A stretch of 64,000 bases of DNA, from the NCBI RefSeq assembly GCF_051859125.1, contig NZ_JBHYGG010000013.1, positions 17,463 to 81,462 of the forward strand. Direction: 5' to 3'. Below are positions 35,657 to 43,617 of this stretch, piece after piece. The translations under genes and the position numbers were made by a program. Positions within the stretch are counted from its first letter, which is position 1, and the number at the start of each line of letters is the position of its first letter. This stretch comes from Gemmata sp051859125. Lineage in GTDB: Bacteria > Planctomycetota > Planctomycetia > Gemmatales > Gemmataceae. Under the pieces are notes generated by a model. It ran no database searches. It was not told the DNA's origin and saw only the letters and a program-made list of their open reading frames with translations.

Positions 35657-37006
35657 ATGACCGCGCCCCACCGCCACACGATCGGCGTCACCCGCCGCGA
35701 ACTGCTCCAGGTCGGCTACTCCGGGCTCCTCGGCCTCGGGCTCGCGAACGCCGCTACGGCCGCGCCGCGGAAGAAGCCGAAGTCGCTCATCATCGTCTTC
35801 CTGACGGGCGCGGCGAGCCACCTCGAAACCTGGGACCCGAAGCCCGACGCGCCGGCCGAGATCCGCGGCGAACTCGGTGCGATCCAGACCAGGACCCCCG
35901 GGCTGCTCGCCTGCGAGGCGATGCCGAAGCTCGCGGCCCGGAGCGACAAGTTCGCCGTCGTGCGGTCGCTGGCGCACCGGGAGAACAATCACCTCGTCGC
36001 CACGCACCACGTCCTCACCGGGCACCAGCAGCCGGGCGCGTTCTTCGACAAGGTCGCGAGCCGCGACGACTTCCCGAACTACGCCGCCGGCCGGAGCTAC
36101 TTCCACAAGCCGCCCGAGGGCACGCCCGGTGGCGTGAACCTGCCGACGTACCTCCAGGAGGGGCCGCTCCTGTGGCCGGGGCAGTACGCGGGGTTCCTCG
36201 GGCCGAATCACGACCCGATGCAGGTGACGGCTGACCCGAACAAGCCCGACTTCCGCATCGACAACCTCCGCCCGGCCGCGGGGATGGACGTCGACCAACT
36301 CAGGGACCGCGTCGCGCTCCTCGACGCGGTGAACGCCCAGCAGCGGTGGCTCGCCGAGAGCGCCGAGACGAAGAAGCTCAGCGACCAGCAGCACCAGGCC
36401 GTCTCGGTGCTGACCTCGGGGGCGGTCGCGCGGGCCTTCGAGATCGACCGCGAGCCCGCGGCGGTCCGCGACAAGTACGGCCGGCACGCTTTCGGACAGT
36501 CGATCCTGATGGCCCGGCGGCTCGTCGAGGCCGGGGTGCCGGTGGTGCAGGCGAACATGGGCCGCGTGCAGAACTGGGACACGCACGGGAACAACTTCAA
36601 GCGGATGAAGGACGAACTGCTCCCGCCCACCGACCGCGGCGTGGCGGCGCTGATCGACGACCTCGGCGACCGCGGGATGCTCGACGACACGCTGGTGATG
36701 GTGCTGGGCGAGTTCGGCCGCACGCCGAAGGTGGACAGCAAGACCGCCGGCCGCGACCACTGGGCTTCGTGCTTCTGCGGGCTGTTCGCCGGGGCCGGAG
36801 TGCGGCCGGGGCAGGTGATCGGCCGGAGCGACAAGTCGGGCGGGTACCCGGTGACGACGCCGTACTCGCCGGACGACATCGGCGCGACGGTGTACTCGGT
36901 CCTGGGCGTGGACCCGACGGCCGAGGTCCGCGACCGGTTGAACCGCCCGGTGCAACTCAACCGCGGCCGCGTCATCACCCCGTTGTTCGACGGCCGCAGC
37001 GAGTGA
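35657..37006 (+). CDS. DUF1501 protein with Tat signal
   Basis: A 449-residue DUF1501 (sulfatase/alkaline-phosphatase-fold related) protein. Twin-arginine signal TRRELLQVGYSG at residues 13-24 followed by a hydrophobic stretch ending ANAATA. The metal-site-like motifs of the family are present: FLTGAASHLETWDPKP, VVRSLAHRENNHLVATHHVLTGH, NWDTHGNNF and LGEFGRTPKV, GRDHWASC. Exported folded through Tat, likely with the enlarged TatC at 6966. These genes are often paired with DUF1549/DUF1553 cytochrome-like genes in planctomycetes, but no such partner is adjacent here. Confidence 0.92.
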   Translation: MTAPHRHTIGVTRRELLQVGYSGLLGLGLANAATAAPRKKPKSLIIVFLTGAASHLETWDPKPDAPAEIRGELGAIQTRTPGLLACEAMPKLAARSDKFAVVRSLAHRENNHLVATHHVLTGHQQPGAFFDKVASRDDFPNYAAGRSYFHKPPEGTPGGVNLPTYLQEGPLLWPGQYAGFLGPNHDPMQVTADPNKPDFRIDNLRPAAGMDVDQLRDRVALLDAVNAQQRWLAESAETKKLSDQQHQAVSVLTSGAVARAFEIDREPAAVRDKYGRHAFGQSILMARRLVEAGVPVVQANMGRVQNWDTHGNNFKRMKDELLPPTDRGVAALIDDLGDRGMLDDTLVMVLGEFGRTPKVDSKTAGRDHWASCFCGLFAGAGVRPGQVIGRSDKSGGYPVTTPYSPDDIGATVYSVLGVDPTAEVRDRLNRPVQLNRGRVITPLFDGRSE

Positions 37007-37124
37007 TGCGGCGAGCGCGCCTGTCCCCACACGAACCCGGAGCACCGCTCCGGGTTTTCGCGCGTCGGGCTTTCCCCGACGTCCGCGGGTTCTAATTGAT
37101 TATTCTGCCCAGTGTTGTCCACCG

Positions 37125-37133
37125 TGCTATGAT
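37125..37133 (+). promoter_or_regulatory. Candidate extended -10 before the ArsR-type gene
   Basis: TGCTATGAT (37125-37133) is an extended -10 box (TGn plus TATGAT) about 52 bp before ATG 37185, in an AT-rich patch. No -35 at standard spacing is evident. Confidence 0.3.
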
Positions 37134-37184
37134 AGAAGTGTTGGACTTACGCCCACCGCCCCAACCCCCTCCGCACGACTACCC

Positions 37185-37493
37185 ATGAAACGATCCGTCG
37201 AAGAACTCCGGTCCGAGGCCGACTGGCTCGCAGCGATCGGCGAGCCGACCCGCCTGACCATCATCCGCACGCTTGCGATCGGCGAGAAGACGGTCACGGA
37301 ACTGGCCAAGGCGTGCAAGTCCGAGGTCGTGAACGTTTCGCACCACCTGGGGGTGATGCGGGCGGCCGGTCTGGTGAAGTGCGACCGCGACGGCCGGTTC
37401 ATGCGCTACAGCCTCCTCGGGGCCAGCGCAACCGCGACCGAACTCGAACTCACGCACCCGCTCGGCGTCCGGACCACGATCCCGCTCGTCTGA
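37185..37493 (+). CDS. ArsR-type winged-helix transcriptional regulator
   Basis: A 102-residue ArsR/SmtB-like repressor. The N-terminal EADWLAAIGEPTRLTIIRTL (residues 11-30) and TVTELAKACKSEVVNVSHHLGVMRAAGLV (HTH recognition helix near residues 50-60) are typical, followed by the wing DRDGRFMRYSL. The ELCVC metal motif of metal-sensing ArsR proteins is replaced by KACKSEVV with a single Cys, so metal sensing is doubtful. It is a single gene, possibly autoregulated. Confidence 0.9.
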   Translation: MKRSVEELRSEADWLAAIGEPTRLTIIRTLAIGEKTVTELAKACKSEVVNVSHHLGVMRAAGLVKCDRDGRFMRYSLLGASATATELELTHPLGVRTTIPLV

Positions 37494-37561
37494 TCGCGAG
37501 CCGATCGGACCGTGCGACCCCCGACGGGTGTTGGGGGTCGCTTCGTTTCCGGGTCGCGTTC

Positions 37562-38188
37562 TTAACCGATCTGCACCTCGGCCGGTTGCAGTACGAACTC
37601 GTCGGCCCCCTCGGGCGGCGGGGCCAGTTTCAACTCCACCACGCGCCAGCCCGGGTGGTTGATCGCACCGGTGAACGGCGGGCTCCCGGCCACGTTCCCG
37701 ATGACGCGGATCGCGCTCGGGTCGAACCCCTTCGGCACGGTCGTGGTGTCGCCTTCGTCGCCGGGGAGCACCTGCTCGATGACGGCGTGCCGCTTGATCG
37801 CCCCCTGGGCCTTCTTGTGGATCTCGCGCACGGCCTGGCCGATCTGGGCGTCCTGGGCGCCGCTAATGTCTTCCATGAGGAAGTCGAGGAGCCGGGCCTC
37901 GGCCTGGAGCAGCGCGAGCATCCGCAGGGGCGCGCCGCTCGGCTTGGGCGGGGGCGGCGGGGCGGCCGGCTTCGGCGGCGCGACGGGCGCGGTCGGCTTC
38001 ACGTCGCCGCCGGCCATGATCGCGTCGAGCTTCGCCTTGAACGCGGCGTCGCGACGGGCGCGGCCGGCGATCGCCATACCCTCGAACGCCCCGGCGAGGT
38101 TCCCGGACCGGACGACGATCGCGAACCCGAACAGGAACACCGCGACCGCGGCCCCCAGGGCCGCCCCAATGACGTAGTCGTAACCCAT
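37562..38188 (-). CDS. DUF2760 domain-containing membrane-anchored protein
   Basis: A 208-residue protein: N-terminal TM helix (about residues 6-26, VIGAALGAAVAVFLFGFAIV), a Pro/Ala/Lys linker (about 65-88), then the DUF2760 domain with LALLQAEARLLDFLMEDISG, DAQIGQAVREIHK, GFDPSAIRVIGNVAG and PPFTGAINHPGWRV. DUF2760 occurs next to Hsp70-type genes in proteobacteria; here no chaperone is adjacent. Function unknown. It is convergent with the ArsR gene and divergent from the SDR at 38404. Confidence 0.85.
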   Translation of the reverse strand: MGYDYVIGAALGAAVAVFLFGFAIVVRSGNLAGAFEGMAIAGRARRDAAFKAKLDAIMAGGDVKPTAPVAPPKPAAPPPPPKPSGAPLRMLALLQAEARLLDFLMEDISGAQDAQIGQAVREIHKKAQGAIKRHAVIEQVLPGDEGDTTTVPKGFDPSAIRVIGNVAGSPPFTGAINHPGWRVVELKLAPPPEGADEFVLQPAEVQIG

Positions 38189-38403
38189 TTCGACTCCTGC
38201 TCTGTGAGGCGCAGGCGCGTCGCCCGCACGGGGGTGTTATAGGAACCGTCGCGGGGGCGGCGAAAGAGTACCGATTGTCCTACCCCGCAACAAATTACGA
38301 CCGATTGCGGCGGGGGCACTGCTGGTAAAGCGGACCCCCGGGCATAAAATTCCTCGGCGGGGCGGTTCTGCGGTTGCCCCCGGACCGATGAAAGGTGATG
38401 GTG

Positions 38404-39258
38404 ATGCGGCGCGAACTGCGGGGACGGGTGGTGCTGGTGACCGGGGCCTCGCGGGGCATCGGCCGGCGCACCGCCGAACGGCTCGCGAAGCTCGGCGCAA
38501 GACTCGCCCTGACGTCGCGCTCGGTCGATGAACTGGCGAAGATCGTCGGCACGTGCCGGGCGCACGGGGCCGAGGCCGAGGGGTTCCCGGCCGACCTGAC
38601 GAGCCCCGCGGACCGCGAGACGCTCGTCGCTGACGTGGTGGGGCGGTTCGGCGGCCTCGACGTGCTGGTGAACTGCGCCGGCGTCGGCAGCTTCGGCGAG
38701 TTCGCGACCTCGACGGAGGAGGTCGTGCGGCGGTCGATGGAGGTGAACTTCTTCGCCCAGGCCGAGATGATCCGGGCGTGCCACCCGCACCTGCTCACGA
38801 GCGCGACGGCACGTGACGGCTGGCGGCCGGCGGTGGTGAACGTGGCGAGCATCTGCGGCCGGTGGGGCATCCCGTCGATGTCCGAGCACTGCGCGAGCAA
38901 GCACGCCTTCGTCGGGCTCACGGAAGCGCTCCGCGGCGAGTTCGCCCGGTACGGCATCGACGTGCTGCTGGTTCTGCCGGGCGTGGTCCGCAGCGACGAC
39001 CTGAACCGCCACATGGTGCGGAACGACGGCAAGATCTACCTCGACTTCGACGGCGCGCAACCGCCCGAGGAAGTCGCCGATTCCGTCGTCCGCAGCCTTC
39101 AGACGAACCGGGCCGAGAAGGCGTGCGGCACCGCGTCGTGGTGGGTGTGGTTCGGCCGCCGCATGTTCCCCCGCGGCGTCCGGTTCTTCATGCAGCGCAA
39201 GGTGTGGAACTACGCGAGACGCGAACAGCACGTTGACCGAGGCGAGCCGGGAGCGTGA
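38404..39258 (+). CDS. SDR family NAD(P)-dependent oxidoreductase
   Basis: A 284-residue classical SDR: VLVTGASRGIGRRTAE near residue 10, NCAGVGSFGE, Ser in VNVASICG and Tyr replaced: the expected YxxxK is read as CASKHAFVG (SEHCASKHA), so the catalytic Tyr appears to be Cys or absent while Lys is retained. Start candidates are GTG 38395, ATG 38398 and ATG 38404; AAAGG suits ATG 38404. The last residues (RGEPGA) are encoded by hairpin repeat copy 3, so the repeat supplies the stop codon. First gene of the putative lipid cluster. Confidence 0.85.
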   Translation: MRRELRGRVVLVTGASRGIGRRTAERLAKLGARLALTSRSVDELAKIVGTCRAHGAEAEGFPADLTSPADRETLVADVVGRFGGLDVLVNCAGVGSFGEFATSTEEVVRRSMEVNFFAQAEMIRACHPHLLTSATARDGWRPAVVNVASICGRWGIPSMSEHCASKHAFVGLTEALRGEFARYGIDVLLVLPGVVRSDDLNRHMVRNDGKIYLDFDGAQPPEEVADSVVRSLQTNRAEKACGTASWWVWFGRRMFPRGVRFFMQRKVWNYARREQHVDRGEPGA

Positions 39259-39313
39259 GCGACCGGACGAAGCGGGATCCGAAGACTCCGGTCGCTCACG
39301 CTCCCGGCTCGCC
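39241..39313. repeat. Dispersed hairpin repeat, copy 3 of 4 (overlaps SDR 3' end)
   Basis: GGCGAGCCGGGAGCGTGAGC pairs with GCTCACGCTCCCGGCTCGCC. Relative to other copies, C in the left arm is G and the matching G in the right arm is C, a compensatory double change. It overlaps the last codons and stop of the SDR and ends 38 bp before the asparagine synthase start. Confidence 0.85.
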
Positions 39314-39351
39314 AAGGCATCACGACAACCAACAACCAACGGTCGCTTAGG

Positions 39352-41337
39352 ATGTGCGGAATCGCGGGGATGTTCGACCTGAGTGGCCAGCGGGAAGCGC
39401 CGGTCGGCGTGGTGCCCGCGATGGCGCAGGCCATTTACCACCGCGGTCCCGACGAGGACGGGTTCCTCGAGCGCCCCGGCCTGCACCTCGCCAACCGCCG
39501 GCTCTCGATCGTCGGCCTCGCCGACGGCAAGCAGCCCATCTCGAACGAAGACCGCACCGTCTGGACCGTCTTCAACGGCGAACTGTACGACTACCCCGAG
39601 AAGAAGCCGCAGCTCGAAGCCAAGGGCCACGTCTTCCGCACGCACACCGACACCGAACTCCTCCCGCACCTGTGGGAAGAGTATCGGGAGAAGATGTTCG
39701 AGCAGGTCCGCGGGCAGTTCGCGTACTGCATCTGGGACAGCCGCACGAACGAGGTCGTCCTCGCCCGCGACCGGGCCGGCATCTGCCCGCTCTTCTACAC
39801 GGTCGTGAAGCGCGACGGCACCACCTGGCTCCTGTTCGCGTCGGAAATGAAGGCGCTGTTCGCGTCCGGCATGGTCGAGCGCAAGGCCGACTTGCAGGGG
39901 CTGAACCACGTCTTCTCGTTCTTCGCGATGCCCGGCCCGACGACCGTGTTCGACGGCATCAAGTGCCTCGTCCCCGGCCGCTACCTGCACTTCAAGCTCG
40001 GCTCCGAAACAACCGCCGAGCAGGCGACCACCCAAAAGACCTATTGGCAGGTGACGTACCCCGATAACGGGCACGAGGACTACGGGGCCGACGAGAAGAA
40101 GGTCGTGGACGGGTTCGAGCAGGTGCTGTTCCAGGCCGTGCAGCGGCGGCTCCGGGCCGACGTGCCGGTCGTGTCCTACCTGAGCGGCGGCGTCGACTCG
40201 AGCCTCATTGTCGCGATGGCCAACAAGGCGCTCGGCCGGCCGATCCCGACGTTCACCGTGTCCGTGAAGTCGAAGGGGATGGACGAGGCGTCGGAGGCGC
40301 TCCAGACGGCGCGGCACCTCGGGTGCGACCCGGTCGTGGTCGACTGCGGCCACGACACGCTCCGCACCGGGTACCCCGAACTCATCCGGGCGGCCGAGTT
40401 CCCGGTGGTCGACACGTCGTGCCTCGGGCTCCTGCACCTGGCCCGGTCGGTCCACCAGCACGGGTACAAGGTGGTGCTGACCGGCGAGGGGGCCGACGAG
40501 TGGCTCGGCGGGTACTCGTGGTTCAAGATCAACAAGCTCGCGGGCTGGGCCGACAAGATCCCGGGGGTCCCGCTCGGGTACGCGCTGCGGAAGCTGTTCC
40601 TCGCGGCGACCGGCACGCCGTCGTTCCCGTACTCGGCGTACCGCCGCACGCAGCGCGACATGGGCGGCCACAACGGGTGGACCGACCTGTACGGCGTCAT
40701 GAGCACGAACAAATTGCGGTTCTTCGCCGGGGCCGCCCGTGATACCATCCTGGGCCGGCCGGCGCTCGACGACGTTGAGCTGTCGCCGGACCTGAACCGC
40801 TGGCACCCGTTCCACCGGCAGATGTACTTCGGGGCGCGGATCATGCTCCCCGGGCACCTGCTCGCGAGCAAGGGCGACCGGATCGGGATGCACAGCTCGG
40901 TCGAGGGCCGGTACGCGTTCCTCGACGAGGACGTTGTTTCGTACATGGCGAACCTGCACCCGCGGTGGAAGCTCCGGGGGGTGATGAGGGACAAGTTCGT
41001 CGAGCGGCTGGTCGCGGAGCGGTGGCTCCCGAAAGAGGTCGCGTGGCGGCGGAAGAAGATGTTCCGCGCCCCGATGGACACGTGGTCGAGCGCGAACCGC
41101 GGCACGGCCCCCGGCGGGGGCTGGATCGATCAGGTGTTGTCGCCCGAGTCGCTGGCGAGGACGGGGTACTTCGACGCCGCCGCGGTCGCGAGGGCCCGCG
41201 ACCAACTGTCGCGGCCCGGCCGCGGCCTCGGCCGCACGAGCCTGGAGATGGGCCTCACCGCCGTGACCGCGACGCAACTGTGGCACCACCTGTACCTCGG
41301 CGGCGGGCTGTGCGACCTGCCCCAGAGTGGGCAGTGA
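39352..41337 (+). CDS. asnB: Asparagine synthase (glutamine-hydrolysing)-like amidotransferase
   Basis: A 661-residue AsnB-type enzyme. Cys2 of MCGIAGMF is the glutaminase nucleophile; YHRGPDEDG, NRRLSIVGL, VFNGELYDYPE follow in the N-terminal class-II glutamine amidotransferase domain. The ATP pyrophosphatase loop SYLSGGVDSSLIVA lies near residue 280, and GEGADEWLGGYSWF near 385. Planctomycete and exosortase-related asparagine synthase homologues often modify polysaccharides or lipids rather than free aspartate; its place before an ABC exporter makes such a specialised role plausible. It is followed by a repeat-containing gap. Confidence 0.9.
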   Translation: MCGIAGMFDLSGQREAPVGVVPAMAQAIYHRGPDEDGFLERPGLHLANRRLSIVGLADGKQPISNEDRTVWTVFNGELYDYPEKKPQLEAKGHVFRTHTDTELLPHLWEEYREKMFEQVRGQFAYCIWDSRTNEVVLARDRAGICPLFYTVVKRDGTTWLLFASEMKALFASGMVERKADLQGLNHVFSFFAMPGPTTVFDGIKCLVPGRYLHFKLGSETTAEQATTQKTYWQVTYPDNGHEDYGADEKKVVDGFEQVLFQAVQRRLRADVPVVSYLSGGVDSSLIVAMANKALGRPIPTFTVSVKSKGMDEASEALQTARHLGCDPVVVDCGHDTLRTGYPELIRAAEFPVVDTSCLGLLHLARSVHQHGYKVVLTGEGADEWLGGYSWFKINKLAGWADKIPGVPLGYALRKLFLAATGTPSFPYSAYRRTQRDMGGHNGWTDLYGVMSTNKLRFFAGAARDTILGRPALDDVELSPDLNRWHPFHRQMYFGARIMLPGHLLASKGDRIGMHSSVEGRYAFLDEDVVSYMANLHPRWKLRGVMRDKFVERLVAERWLPKEVAWRRKKMFRAPMDTWSSANRGTAPGGGWIDQVLSPESLARTGYFDAAAVARARDQLSRPGRGLGRTSLEMGLTAVTATQLWHHLYLGGGLCDLPQSGQ

Positions 41338-41622
41338 AGAGTGGGCAGAGGACAGAAAAGTGCAGCCGGACACGCCCGCCGGAGGAGGTTGGCGGGCCGC
41401 CCCCGGGGGCGGCCCGATCCGGTGGTGTAGCGGGTGGTGTTTTGGGGGCGCCCACCCGGGGGGGCNNNNNNNNNNGCCGCCCTCCGTGGCGGCCCGCGTG
41501 AGGCGAACGATTCCGACCGGGCAGCCGAACGAGCACACTGCCTCGGGAGCCTTGGGAACTTCGTCGGAGCCGAGAACGATCCGGGTTGTTAACCGTCCAC
41601 TGACCACTCCCCACTGTCCACC
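41329..41622. repeat. Inverted-repeat spacer containing an assembly gap
   Basis: GTGGGCAGTGAAGAGTGGGC (about 41329-41348) pairs imperfectly with CCACTGACCACTCCCCACTG (about 41597-41616), the same AGTGGACAGTGG core as at 18581. Inside, GGCGGGCCGCC (41390-41400) and GCCGCCCTCCGTGGCGGCCC (41476-41495) resemble the 30824 repeat, interrupted by N41466-41475. No gene is seen between asnB and the permease. Confidence 0.55.
41466..41475. other. Assembly gap (10 Ns)
   Basis: Ten unknown bases inside the inverted-repeat spacer between asnB and the ABC permease. The neighbouring GGGGG runs suggest hairpin-related sequencing failure. Real length unknown. Confidence 0.99.
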
Positions 41623-41625
41623 GCG

Positions 41626-42753
41626 ATGAGTTACGCCCTCCAAACCCTCTGGCACGAACGCACCCGCTACGCCTCGGGCGTGCTCGCGGTCACGTTCTCG
41701 GCGGTCCTCATCGCGCTGCAGTGCGGGCTGCTCCTGGGGCTGTTCAAGATCACGTCGATCCCGATCGACAACACGACCGCCGACCTGTGGGTCGGCTCGA
41801 CCGCCGTGTCGAGCGTGGACCTCGGGAAGCCGATCCCGAACTCGTACATGACGCGGCTCGCCGGGCTCGACGGCGTGCGGATGCCCGAGCAGTACATCTC
41901 GAACTTCGCGAACTTCTCCAAGCCGACCGGCGGCACCGAGCTGTGCTTCCTCCTCGGTAGCCTCCTCGACGACGGCACCGCCGGGGCCGCCACGCTCCTC
42001 ACCAAGGAGCAGCGCGAGGCGCTCACCATGCCGTACGCGATCGTCGTGGACGAGTCGGACGTGAAGCGGCTGGCGCTCAACAGCCCGGACGGCGAGCCGA
42101 AGATCAACGGCAAGCGGGTCCACCTGGTCGGCACCGTGAAGGGGCTCAAGAGCCTCGCCGCCCCGTGGGTGTTCTGCTCGCTCCACACGGCCCGGCAGCT
42201 CATGGGGCCGATGCTCCCGCCGGACCACGTCACCTACCTGCTGGCCCGGTGCGACTCCCCGGCCCGGGCGAAGCAGGTCGCGGACGAGCTGCGGGCGCAG
42301 TACCCCGGCGACATGATCGCGTACACCGCCGAGGACTTCTCGTACCAGTCGCGGATGTACTGGCTCACCCGCACCAAGGCCGGGCTGGCGATCGGGTACG
42401 CGGCGCTCCTCGGGCTCATCGTCGGGGCCGTCATCACGGCCCAGACGCTGTACTCCGCGACCGCCGCGAACGCGAAGGAGTTCGCCATCCTGCTCGCGCT
42501 GGGCATCCCGCGGTGGCGGATCTCGCTCATGGTCATCACGCAGTCGTTCTGGGTCGGGATCATCGGCATCGCCCTCGCGTACCCGGTGTGCCTCGTGCTC
42601 CGGGCACTCGCCATGCAGTTCAACACCGACGTCGACATGCGGTGGGAGATCCTCGCGGGCACCGCGACCATCACCGTCGGCATGGCGCTGATCGCCGGCA
42701 CGCTCGCGCTGCGGTCGGTCAAGCAGATCGAGCCGATGAACCTGTTGCGGTAG
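41626..42753 (+). CDS. FtsX-fold ABC transporter permease (DevC-like)
   Basis: A 375-residue inner-membrane permease of the MacB/FtsX/DevC type: one TM at about residues 19-42 (GVLAVTFSAVLIALQCGLLL), a large extracytoplasmic domain of about 210 residues, and three C-terminal TMs (AALLGLIVGAVITAQTLY, SFWVGIIGIALAYPVCLVL, LAGTATITVGMALIAGTLAL). The ALGIPRWRI turn before TM3 is the family's coupling helix. Such permeases move substrates from the inner membrane to a HlyD-type partner; with the next two genes they form a DevBCA-type exporter. ATG 41626 follows directly on the repeat spacer. Confidence 0.88.
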   Translation: MSYALQTLWHERTRYASGVLAVTFSAVLIALQCGLLLGLFKITSIPIDNTTADLWVGSTAVSSVDLGKPIPNSYMTRLAGLDGVRMPEQYISNFANFSKPTGGTELCFLLGSLLDDGTAGAATLLTKEQREALTMPYAIVVDESDVKRLALNSPDGEPKINGKRVHLVGTVKGLKSLAAPWVFCSLHTARQLMGPMLPPDHVTYLLARCDSPARAKQVADELRAQYPGDMIAYTAEDFSYQSRMYWLTRTKAGLAIGYAALLGLIVGAVITAQTLYSATAANAKEFAILLALGIPRWRISLMVITQSFWVGIIGIALAYPVCLVLRALAMQFNTDVDMRWEILAGTATITVGMALIAGTLALRSVKQIEPMNLLR

Positions 42754-42763
42754 TTGGATCGGC

Positions 42764-42814
42764 GGCACGGGCCTCTGGCCCGCGCCGCCCCCTCACGGGC
42801 CAGAGGCCCGTGCC
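42764..42814. repeat. Perfect 19-bp inverted repeat between permease and ATPase genes
   Basis: GGCACGGGCCTCTGGCCCG (42764-42782) pairs perfectly with CGGGCCAGAGGCCCGTGCC (42796-42814) around a 13-nt loop rich in C. It lies within the 83-bp space between permease and ATPase genes. There is no T-tail; it could stabilise the mRNA or limit read-through inside the operon. Confidence 0.8.
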
Positions 42815-42836
42815 ACCAAAGGTCGAGTTCCCCGAG

Positions 42837-43568
42837 ATGCCCGCGACCGCCACGAAGACCGCGCCGTCACTCCGAGGGGTCAACCTCGTCAAGACCTACG
42901 GGGACGGCGCGACCCTGCGGACGACGCTGCACGAGGTCACGATCGACCTGTTCCCGGGCGAACTGGTGCTCCTCATGGGGCCGAGCGGGTCCGGGAAGTC
43001 GACGCTGCTCGCGGTGCTCTCGGGGCTGCTGGAACCGGACAGCGGGCAGGTGCTCGCCGAGGACGAGGGGCGGCTCCGGGAGGTGTGGCAGCTCACCCCC
43101 AAGGAGCGCGAGGAGTACCGCCGCCGGCACACCGGGTTCGTGTTCCAGGGGTACAACCTGTTCCCCGCGCTCACGGCCCGGCAGCAGCTCGAGATCGTGT
43201 TGAAGTGGGGCGCGAACCTCGGCAGCGGCGACGCCCGGCACCGGGCCGACGAGATGCTCGACAAGCTCGGCCTGGAGAAGAACAAGCACAAGAAGCCGGC
43301 GCAACTGTCCGGCGGCGAGAAGCAGCGGGTGGCGATCGCCCGCGCCCTGGTGAAGAACCCGAACTTCGTGTTCGCCGACGAGCCGACCAGCGCCCTCGAC
43401 TGGGAGAACGGACAGAAGGTGATCGAGTTGCTGCGGGACGCGGCCCACGAGCGCCGGGCGTCGATCCTGGTCGTGTCGCACGACAGCCGGCTCCTGCCGT
43501 TCGTGGACGTGTACTACCACCTGGAAGACGGCTACCTGGAACGCCGCCCGCTCGACCACAAGAAGTGA
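42837..43568 (+). CDS. ABC exporter ATP-binding protein (DevA-like)
   Basis: A 243-residue LolD/MacB/DevA-type ATPase: Walker A GPSGSGKST near residue 47, VFQGYNLFPALTARQ Q-loop region, signature LSGGEKQRVAIARAL, Walker B VFADEPTSALDW, switch His in VSHDSR. A roughly 25-residue acidic insertion after DSGQV (AEDEGRLREVWQLTPKERE) precedes the Q-loop, also seen in DevA-type proteins. ATG 42837 fits the family N-terminus; the open frame upstream to 42165 is a shadow of the permease gene. Confidence 0.9.
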   Translation: MPATATKTAPSLRGVNLVKTYGDGATLRTTLHEVTIDLFPGELVLLMGPSGSGKSTLLAVLSGLLEPDSGQVLAEDEGRLREVWQLTPKEREEYRRRHTGFVFQGYNLFPALTARQQLEIVLKWGANLGSGDARHRADEMLDKLGLEKNKHKKPAQLSGGEKQRVAIARALVKNPNFVFADEPTSALDWENGQKVIELLRDAAHERRASILVVSHDSRLLPFVDVYYHLEDGYLERRPLDHKK

Positions 43569-43617
43569 CGCACCGGGCGGCCCCGCGGCCGCCCCTCGCC
43601 CAACGAAGGAGCCCGCC

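Noticed and set aside
37999..42768. A 1589-residue minus-strand frame crossing asnB and the permease
   Set aside because: It translates through the N gap, is arginine-rich and is antisense to genes with complete family motifs.
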